DNA from: Chlorocebus sabaeus | Taxonomy: Eukaryota > Chordata > Mammalia > Primates > Cercopithecidae | Reading direction: 5' to 3' | Assembly (NCBI RefSeq): GCF_047675955.1 | Contig: NC_132910.1 | Coordinates: 115,613,143 to 115,677,142, forward strand | DNA length: 64,000 nt | In this document: positions 56,811-64,000 of the stretch, one piece after another | How the letters are laid out: each line of letters opens with the position of its first letter | Numbering within the stretch: position 1 is the stretch's first letter | Made by a program: the position numbers and the translations under genes | The notes under the pieces: model-generated | What the model saw: only the letters and a program-made list of their open reading frames with translations | What the model was told of the DNA's origin: nothing | Database searches by the model: none

Positions 56811-57339
56811 TTTTTTTTTTTTTTTTCATTTCACGTTTTAACCGAAGCTTCTATATAAGATTACTTTATTTCTGCATCTTCTCAATTGTTTCTTCCTTGT
56901 TTTGCCCTTTTCTTTTCCTACTTGGCGAGATTTGACTTTCTTTTCAAGGATCTTTTTGCAGTCTTTGTCCAGTTTTAGCCTAGTGATAACCACTTTACTG
57001 GCGTGAATGCCTACATGGACAGTTGTGCCATTAGCCTTTTCCCACTGCACCTGTTCAGTGTAGATGACGTATTTCTTCCTGTAAACCTGGACTGCTTTGC
57101 CAAGTTGCTGACCTTTATAGTGTCCTCGTACAACCTGAACTTCATCCTATTGGATAGGCGTGGATCAAACGTCGTACTTCTGTCTCAGTAATTTGGAAAG
57201 AAAGGAAGACAAAGTCTGTGACTGTGGGAAGGTGCATTGAAATGCCTTTTGCGGTTCTTGCTTCTGTCAGAAGTCACAAAGGGACTGAACTTCATTTTGG
57301 CTGCTCCCACTTCAGTGATGTCTGCAAAAGGAAAGAGCT
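56811..57339 (-). pseudogene. RPL26 processed pseudogene (ribosomal protein L26)
   Basis: On the minus strand, ATG at 57295-57293 opens an RPL26-like N-terminus (MKFSPFVTSDRSKNRKRHF). After frame breaks near 57225-57130 the rest can be followed: EKANGTTVHVGIH, SKVVITRLKLDKD, KSRQVGKEKGK. RPL26 is a large-subunit ribosomal protein. The intron-less copy ends in AATAAA (minus) and a poly-A tract (poly-T at 56811-56826 on +). A 16-bp direct repeat, ccatgttcttattctt, flanks it at 56795-56810 and 57340-57355. These are the marks of L1-mediated retroposition. Frameshifts and stops make it non-functional. Confidence 0.95.
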
Positions 57340-57539
57340 CCATGTTCTTATTCTTAATTCATTCCCAAACTGTCCCCTGCACTTGTCTGATTCCCTGAAT
57401 TCATTTAAAGGCATCTGGCTTTACACCATTTTCATCTTGCAGAATACTCTCAAGGAGCCCTCTAATCTGCAACGCAGGCACATTTGTTCACTAAGCCAGC
57501 TGCTCAGGTATCTTGGAGATATTCTTGGCATCTCTTGAA

Positions 57540-58060
57540 TTGTTTTACCTGTTTTTATGTTTTTCCATTTGAAAGTTCGTTTCTTGTTTAATTGGAGCAC
57601 ATCCTTCAGTAGCTTTCTAATAAGGCTCATGGGAAATAAAGTTTTTGAGACCTTTGTTTTTTGTTTTTTCTTTTTTTGAGATGGAGTCTCGATCTGTTGC
57701 CCAGGCTCAAGTGCAGTAGCATGATCTTGGCTCACTGCAAGCTCCGCCTCCCGGGTTCATGCCATTCTCCTGCCTCATCCTCCCGAGTAGCTGGGACTAC
57801 AGGCGCCTACCACCACGGCCTGCTAATTTTTTTGTATTTTTAGTACAGTCGGGGGTTCATCATGTTAGACAGGATGGTCTCCATCTCCTGACCTTGTGAT
57901 CCACCCACCTCGGCTTCCCAAAGTGCTGGGATTACAGGCGTGAGCCACCATGCCTGGCCTCTGAAAATGTCTTTAGTCTATCCTGATATTTATCAGAAGT
58001 TTTGCTTGGTCTGGAATTATAGTTTTGAAACAATTTACATGTTTTTAACCTTTTAAATTG
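57540..58060 (-). mobile_element. L1M fragment, antisense, split by an Alu
   Basis: 'gctttctaataaggctcatg' and 'ataaagtttttgagaccttt' before the Alu, and 'ctgaaaatgtctttagtcta' and 'gcttggtctggaattatagt' after it, are consecutive reversed L1M wording. Confidence 0.7.
57668..57960 (-). mobile_element. AluY-like, antisense
   Basis: 'gagatggagtctcgatctgt' to 'gccaccatgcctggcc', inside the L1M fragment. Confidence 0.93.
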
Positions 58061-58237
58061 AGAAATATATAGTTATATCTGCAATGTATTATGAAATATA
58101 TGAGCATAAACAAATGTTCTATAAGCATGACATTTAGTCAGTTACACAAATTTGGTCAGGAACTTGCACCCAAAGTCAGCTGGCATTATAATGGATAAAT
58201 TTAAGCTCCAGGTACTATTGCAATGCTTCAATTATTT

Positions 58238-58542
58238 TTATTTTTTATTTTTTTGAGATGGAGTCTAGCTCTGTTGCCCAGGCTGGAGTGCAGTGGCGTG
58301 ATCTCTGCTAACTGTGGCCTCTGCCTCCTGGGTTTAAGCAATTTCTTGCACCTCAGCCTCCCAAGTAGCTGGAATTACAGACACGTGCCAACACGCCTGG
58401 TCAATTTTTGTATTTTTTGGTAGAGTCGGGGTTTCATCATATTTCACCATATTGGTCATGAACTCCTGACCTCAAGTGATCCACCTGCCTCAGCCTCCCA
58501 AAGTGCTGAGATTATAAAGGCATGAGCCCCCACGCCTGGCCA
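58238..58542 (-). mobile_element. Alu, antisense
   Basis: 'gagatggagtctagctctgt' to 'cccccacgcctggcc', with a short internal duplication ('catcatatttcaccatattg'). Confidence 0.92.
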
Positions 58543-58985
58543 GTTATCTTAATCTTAACCAATCCAGAGAAAATTACATACCTCCTGGCTAAATTACAGT
58601 AATGAATTATAGTAGACATCAAAAATAGGATGACATTGGTGAAATAAGTGTTATTAGAGAAATATGGATTAACTGAAATATTTGAGGATCTGTGAACTGT
58701 GAACGCAGTGGCTTCCTTGGACAAGAAAACAATCACAGTTTAAAGACAGTCATTTTTGTAAGTGATAAAGGGTTTTGTATATTTCCAGCATCCCTACTCT
58801 GCACTCCTCTTGCCAGTTTCTGGCTACTTAATATTCCACCACCAACCTTATGTCCCAAGAAATCATTGCTATAATATTCTTTTCCCTATTTCCCCTACAT
58901 AATCAGGCTTCTTCCTAATTGTTCTATTCCTTACTCATTGCCAAAACTAAGGCACTGAGATAGTGGAAAGAGCGTGCATTTGAAA
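58543..58985. other. Unique AT-rich sequence
   Basis: No repeat or gene recognised. Confidence 0.5.
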
Positions 58986-58989
58986 TCCC

Positions 58990-59528
58990 ATACTAGGTTG
59001 GGCAGTTTGTGGCAGTTATCAATTTATTACCTCTATTTTTATCTTTCAAAGAATCAGCTTTGGTTTTGTTGATTTTCTGTCTTGTTTCCAGTTTCAATTT
59101 TATTGATTTCTGCTCTAATTTTTATTTTCGTCCTTCTGTATGCTTTACATTGAAAAGCGTTACATTTGCTTTTTTTCTTTCTAGTTTCTTAAGGTAAAGG
59201 GTTAAGTTACTGATTTTAGATCTTCTTTTCTAATATATGTTATAAATTTAATGCTATAAATTTCCCTGGAAATACTGTATTTGTATTTTGCTCAAAATAT
59301 TTAATTTTCCTGAGACTCTTTGACCCAAGGGGTATTTAGAAGTGTACTAATTTTCACATTTTTGTGGATTTCTCAGAGATTTTTCTATAATACCAACTTT
59401 TTAATTTTGTATGTTTCTATTCTTTAAATGTGTGAGGGTGTGTTTCATAGCCTATGATGTGGTTTCTCTTGGTGAGTGTCTCATAGAAACTTTAAAAGAA
59501 GGCTGATTTTGACTTCTCTGGTTTTTGT
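58990..59528 (-). mobile_element. L1M ORF2-region fragment, antisense
   Basis: 'aatcagctttggttttgttg', 'gatttctgctctaattttta' and 'ctagtttcttaaggtaaagg' are reversed L1 ORF2 wording. Confidence 0.8.
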
Positions 59529-59534
59529 TTTTAT

Positions 59535-59795
59535 TAGACACAAGATCTTAACTAACGTTGCCCAGGTTGGACTCAAACTCCTGGCTCCAAGTGATCCACC
59601 CACCCTGGACTTCAAAAGTGCTAGGATTAAGACAGGGTCTGGCTATATTGCCCAGGCTAGCATTCAATAGCTATTCACAGGCACAATCATAGCCCACTGT
59701 ATCCCCAAACTCCTGGGCTCAGGAGATCTTCCTGCCTCAGCCTCCCGAATAGCTGGGACTATAGGTACACACCACCATGCCTTGCTTCTCTGGGT
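59535..59795 (-). mobile_element. Alu-related monomer plus old Alu piece, antisense
   Basis: One arm at 59535-59632 is followed by a second start ('agacagggtctggctatatt') running to 'caccaccatgccttgc'. Confidence 0.8.
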
Positions 59796-59849
59796 TTAAT
59801 CAACCATGTTTTAATGATTAAATTTTAATCTCTTCTATTAACTTTTTAT

Positions 59850-60425
59850 TTATTTATTTTTTGAGACAGAGTCTCGCTCTGTCACCAGGCTGGAGTGTAG
59901 TAGTGCAATCTCAGCTTATTGCAATTTCCGCCTCCCAGGTTCAAGTGATTCTCCTGCCTCAGCCTCCTGAGTAGCTGGGACTACAGGTATGTGCCACCAC
60001 GCCCAGCTAGGTTTTTTTTGTTTTGTTTTGTTTTTTGTTTTTTTTTTTGAGATGGAGTCTCGCTGTGTCACCAGGCTGGAGTGCAGTGGCACAATCTCAG
60101 CTCACTGCAACCTCAGCCTCTCAAATAGCTGAGACTACAGGCGCACACCACCATGCCCAGCTAATTTTTGTATTTTTAGTAGAGACGGGGTTTCACTATG
60201 TTGGCCAGGATGGTTTTGATCTCTTGACCTCGTAATATGCCCGCCTCAGCTGCCCAAAGTGTTGGGATTATAGGCATGAGCCACGGCGTCCAGCCTAATT
60301 TTTGTACTTTTAATAGAAACTGGGTTTCACCGTGTTGGCCAGGATGATCTCGCGCTTGACCTCGGTCATCCACCTGCCTCGGCCTCCCAAAGTGCTGGGA
60401 TTACAGGCATGAGCCATCATGTCTG
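59850..60425 (-). mobile_element. Alu, antisense, split by another antisense Alu
   Basis: The outer copy is 59850-60010 plus 60297-60425. The right part resumes exactly at 'taatttttgtacttttaata'. Confidence 0.9.
60011..60296 (-). mobile_element. Alu, antisense, nested
   Basis: TTTTG-rich tail, 'gagatggagtctcgctgtgt' to 'cacggcgtccagcc'. Part of the right arm is deleted. Confidence 0.9.
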
Positions 60426-60505
60426 GTCTTATTGTATACATCTTTTAAAAACATTTTTTAGTGGTTCTTCCAGAGGTTTACAGTATACATTTGAAAATAA
60501 TTTGA

Positions 60506-60678
60506 AATCCCAGCACTTTGGGAGGCTGAGACGGACAGATCACGAGGTCAGGAGATCAAGACCATGCTGGCTAACACGGTGAAACCCCCTCTCTACTAAA
60601 AAATACAAAAAACTAGCCGGGCGAGGTGGCGGGCGCCTGTAGTCCCAGCAACTCTCCGTCTCAGAAAAAAAAAAAAAA
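60506..60678 (+). mobile_element. Young AluYR-like, sense, 5'-truncated with large internal deletion
   Basis: Starts at 'aatcccagcactttgggagg', jumps from 'gtagtcccagcaact' straight to 'ctccgtctcag' and ends in A's. The target duplication gaaaataatttga is on both sides. Confidence 0.93.
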
Positions 60679-60824
60679 GAAAATAATTTGAGGCCTCCTT
60701 TAAGTGAAATTATACTGGTTTCCTTTCAGTTTAAGAACCTTGTAATAATAGTATATTCCCAATTCTCACTGATTCTTTGTGGTCTTGTATTCATGCAATA
60801 CTTTTACATATGCTGGAAAAATAC

Positions 60825-60983
60825 TCTTTTTTTTTTTTTGAGATGGAGTCTCGCTCTGTCGCCCAGGCTGGAGTGCAGTGGCCCGATCTCAGCTCACTGC
60901 CAGCTCCGCCTCCCGGGTTCATGCCATTCTCCTGCCCCAGCCTGCGGACAGCTGGGACTACAGGTGCCTGCCACCACGCCCGG

Positions 60984-61015
<32 letters not shown>

Positions 61016-61148
61016 TATTTTTTTTTTTTTAGAAAAAATGGAGTTTCACCGTGTTAGCCAAGATGGTCTCAGTCTGGTGACTTCGTGATCCACCTGCCTC
61101 GGCCTCCCAAAGTGCGGGGATTCCAGGCGTGAGCCACTGTGCCTGACC
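60825..61148 (-). mobile_element. AluY, antisense, with expanded internal T runs
   Basis: 'agtggcccgatctcagctca'. The linker T run at about 60985-61014 and a second at 61021-61031 are much longer than in other copies. Confidence 0.92.
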
Positions 61149-61179
61149 TTATTATTGTTTTAAACAGCTAGTTATCTGT

Positions 61180-61480
61180 TAGAGCAATTACCTTTATTTT
61201 ATGCACTTTATTTCTTTGTGTAAACACAAGTTTCTGACATCTATAATATTCCTTTGGCCTGAAGTACTTTAACATTCCTTGTAGTGTCTGCTTGATGGCA
61301 ACAAATTCCCTCCATTTTATTTTTCTAAGTATTTTTCAATTGCTTTTGAGAAATGTGCTAATCGGTTATAGAATTGTGAGTTGGCAAGATTTTTTTTATT
61401 TACAGAAGTAACTATTATCTCCTTGATTTCACATTTTCTGATGAGAGGTCTATTGTAATTCTTATCCTCCTGCCTTTGTC
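61180..61480 (-). mobile_element. L1M fragment, antisense
   Basis: 'ttccttgtagtgtctgcttg', 'ttttctgatgagaggtctat' and 'tgtaattcttatcctcctgc' are reversed L1M wording. Confidence 0.75.
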
Positions 61481-61483
61481 AGT

Positions 61484-61822
61484 AGTCATGCATGGCAAAA
61501 CAGTGGTTCAGCCACTGACCACATACATGACGGTGGTCCTATAAGATTATAAAATTGCATTTTTACGGAAATTTTCTATGCTTACATATACTTAGATACA
61601 CAAATACTTGCCATTGTGTTACAATTTCTATAGTATTCAGTACAGTAACGTGCTGTACAGGTTTATAGCGTAGGAGCATTCACCTGTACCATGTAGCTTA
61701 CAGGCATCATAAGCTACACAACTGCAATCTAACATAACATACTCTGTGACGTTCACAGAATGATGAAATCATCCTATGACGTACTTCTCAGAACATATTC
61801 CCGTAGTTAAGGCATGCATAGC
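61484..61822 (-). mobile_element. Tigger-type non-autonomous DNA transposon (MER8/Tigger3-like)
   Basis: Ends are gtcatgcatggcaaaacag... and ...ttcccgtagttaaggcatgc. The internal 'gtggtcctataagattataa', 'ttcagtacagtaacgtgctg' and 'cagaatgatgaaatcatcc' fit this family. It sits inside the antisense L1M. Confidence 0.8.
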
Positions 61823-62340
61823 AGTAATGTAGTTTTTTATTTGGACTGCCTTCAAGATTGTTTTTGATTTTAATTTTAAGCAGTTTGAATTTGATTGATA
61901 TGTTCATATGTTTGGAGATATGTTGTCATTTTTTTCTTGTTTTTGGGTGTGTGTGTGTGTGTGTGTTTTGATATTCATCATGCTTGGTGTTCTCTGGACT
62001 TCTTGTTTCTGGAGTTTTAGTGTCTGTAACTAAATACGTGGCCATGATTTTTTATGAGTATTTCCTCTGTTTTTCTTTTTAAATTTTATTTATTTTTGCC
62101 TTCATTTCCTAGTGATGAGATTTCCTCTTTCTGAGATTCCAAGTGTCCGTAAATGACACTGTTTGATACTGTCCCACAGTTCTTGGTTTTTGTTTTTTAT
62201 TCTTTTCACTTTATATTTCAGTTTGGGTAGTTTGTTTATCTGTCTTCAAGTTCACTGATTATTTCCCTCAGTGTATTGAGGGTACTAATGAGGCATCTTC
62301 ATCTCTTTTCTGTGGTTTTCACTGCTAGCATTTCCATCTG
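61823..62340 (-). mobile_element. L1M fragment, antisense, with a (GT)n run at ~61949-61966
   Basis: Continues the L1M after the DNA transposon ('tctggacttcttgtttctgg', 'caagttcactgattatttcc'). Confidence 0.7.
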
Positions 62341-62652
62341 ATTTTTTTTTTTTTTTTTTTTTGAGACGGAGTCTCACTTTGTCACCCAGGCTAGAGTGTA
62401 GAGTGCAGTGGCACGATCTCGGCTCACTGCAGCCTCCACCTCTCGGGTTCAAGTAATTCTCCCTCAGCCTCCCGAGTAGCTGGGATTACAGGTGCCTGCC
62501 ACCACACCTGGCAATTTTTTTTATATTATTTTTAGTAGAGACAGGGATTCACCATGTTGGTCAGCTTGGTTTCGAACTCCTAACCTCAAGCGATGGTCCA
62601 CCTCAGCCTCCCAAAGTGCTAGGATTACAGGTGTGAGCCACCGCCCCTAGCT
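62341..62652 (-). mobile_element. Alu, antisense
   Basis: A T run, 'gagacggagtctcactttgt' to 'gccaccgcccctagct'. The flanking words tttccatctgatttt/cttccatttgatttt are a decayed target duplication. Confidence 0.92.
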
Positions 62653-62939
62653 CTTCCATTTGATTTTATAGTTTCCAACTCGCTGATGAAATTATCTATC
62701 TACTCCTGCATATTGTCTTTATTTTCCACTAAAGCCTTTAACATATCAATTACAATTATTTTTCATGAGATTTCCTACATTTGTGTCATAGCTTAGTATG
62801 GTTCTGATGTTCATTTTGTCTCTTCAGAGTGTGGTTTATTTTCCTTTTACTTTTTTTGTATGCCTTGTATTTTTTTGTTTTTGATAAAAACCAGACATAT
62901 ATAGAAAAATACATACTGAGGTAAACATTTTTATACTTG
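62653..62939 (-). mobile_element. L1M fragment, antisense
   Basis: L1M sequence resumes after the Alu and is interrupted by the LTR at 62940. Confidence 0.65.
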
Positions 62940-63708
62940 TAGATTATATTAGTTTTGGAGGGAATACCCTAATAAGGTATCACAAACTGGATCGTTTACA
63001 TAACAGGAAATTTATTGTCTCACAGTTCTGGAGGCTGAGTCCAAAATATGGATGTTGGCAGAATTGGTTCTTTCTGAGGGCTGTGATACAGAATTGCTTC
63101 CATGCCTCCAGGCTCTGGTGGGTTGCTGCCAATCTGTCATTCCTTGGCTAGTAGATGCATCACTCCGATGGCATTCTCCCCATGTTTCCTCACGTAACCT
63201 TCCTCTGTGCATATCTTCGTGTCAAAATTTTCTATTTTTATAAGGACGGCACTCAGATTAAGGCCCACCCTAATGGCCTCATTTGAACTGATTACTTCTT
63301 TTTTTTTTTTTTGAGATGGAGTTTCACTGTTGTCACCCAGGCTAGAGTGCAACGGACAGTCTCGGCTCACTGCAACCTCTCCCTCCCAAGTTCAAGCGAT
63401 GCTGCCTTAGCCTCCCGAGTAGCTGGGATTACAGGTGCCCACCACCACGCCCAGCTAATTTTTGTATTTTTACTAGAGACGGAGTTTCACCGTGTTGGCC
63501 AGGTTGGTCTCGATTTCCTGACCTCAGGTGATCCACCCGCCTCGGCCTCCTAAAGTGCTGGGATTACAGGTGTGAGCCACCGCACCCGGCCTTAACAGAT
63601 TACCTTGGTAAAGACCTAATTTCCAAATGAGGTCACATCTGAAGCACTGGGGTTAGCACTTCAATAGATGTTTTTAGCAGAACACAATTCAACCAATAGA
63701 AGAAATGA
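62940..63708 (-). mobile_element. ERVL-MaLR-type solo LTR, antisense, split by an Alu
   Basis: LTR pieces 62940-63295 and 63592-63708 carry 'caggaaatttattgtctcac', 'agttctggaggctgagtcca', 'ataaggacggcactcagatt' and 'ccaaatgaggtcacatctga'. The 5-mer acttg occurs at 62935-62939 and 63709-63713, possibly the target duplication. Same broad type as the LTR at 8826. Confidence 0.75.
63298..63591 (-). mobile_element. Alu, antisense, nested in the LTR
   Basis: 'gagatggagtttcactgttg' to 'gccaccgcacccggcc'. The flanking gattac words (63289 and 63598) are the likely duplicated target. Confidence 0.92.
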
Positions 63709-64000
63709 ACTTGTTTCCCTTCTGCTAGGCTTGTAGGGAGGGTGTGTTTGTATTAATCGAGCCAGAGGTTAGGCAGAGTTTGAAGTTTGTTATTTCTATG
63801 GTTACCCTTAGTGCATTCAAGGCTTCAGACTCCCCTCGTGATATGTCTCTTTCATTTCTCAAACTAGATTCTACTGTTATTTTTACTCAACTCCTGTTAG
63901 TGTGGTTTTGGGAGTTGGGGAAGTTCGTGTTCTCTGATGTTCTGATTGAGTATGAGTCGTGGTCAGGCTCTCTGAACTCTGGTCTCAGGCATGTGTGGCC
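63709..64000 (-). mobile_element. L1M continuation, antisense, running off the window
   Basis: 'cttctgctaggcttgtaggg', 'gatatgtctctttcatttct' and 'ctcaactcctgttagtgtgg' match reversed L1M wording. Confidence 0.65.

Noticed and set aside
1..64000. CRISPR arrays, phage/plasmid modules, tRNA or rRNA genes
   Set aside because: None seen; the regular repeats are microsatellites, and tRNA-like content is limited to MIR remnants.

Overview
This is nuclear DNA from a primate, very probably an Old World monkey. About 65 Alu copies or fragments occur in 64 kb. The youngest carry a central run (gcgaggtggcgggcgcctgt) and a right-arm variant (gagatccggccactgc) that I associate with cercopithecid AluYR-type elements. 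MIR, L2, L1M, L1P, MaLR LTR, MER2, MER5A and a HERV-H-type LTR7 are also present, as expected for a primate autosome. No bacterial, viral-genome, CRISPR or operon-like content was seen. The gene content (APELA followed by a TRIM60/TRIM61-family locus) matches human 4q32.3 as I recall it.

Layout: 1-11.9 kb is AT-rich intergenic sequence with scattered Alu, MIR and one MaLR LTR. 11.96-32.1 kb is APELA (ELABELA/Toddler) on the + strand. Its two short coding exons are 11956-12031 and 13519-13607, and a probable 3'-UTR exon runs from about 29915 to 32078. The 16-kb second intron holds L2, a long antisense L1M, a MER2 element and many Alus. 32.1-45.6 kb is intergenic; it includes a GC-richer, repeat-poor stretch (about 35.0-37.6 kb) bracketed by a GGAA and a TTCC microsatellite. 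46.0-53.4 kb is a TRIM60/61-family locus on the + strand. It has a CpG-containing promoter-like segment with ETS and CCAAT motifs and strong splice donors, an intron carrying a solo LTR7, and a coding exon from 51853. That exon has lost its ATG and has at least three frame breaks in the RING to coiled-coil part, yet keeps a 300-codon open coiled-coil plus PRY/SPRY frame. 53.4-64 kb is a retroelement graveyard: nested Alus, antisense L1M pieces, an RPL26 processed pseudogene with a clean target-site duplication, a Tigger-type DNA transposon and a MaLR LTR.

The window therefore contains one intact protein gene (the 54-residue secreted APELA hormone, whose exons are too short for ordinary ORF calling), one decayed E3-ligase-family gene with a suspiciously preserved C-terminal half, and one processed pseudogene. 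Everything else that looks like an ORF is Alu, L1 or microsatellite. The two genes share no evident pathway; they are simply neighbours. I found no clearly undescribed system. The most checkable oddities are the APELA residue-45 change, a possible short APELA isoform, the retained SPRY frame, and a 36-bp echo of the TRIM 3' UTR 2.1 kb downstream.
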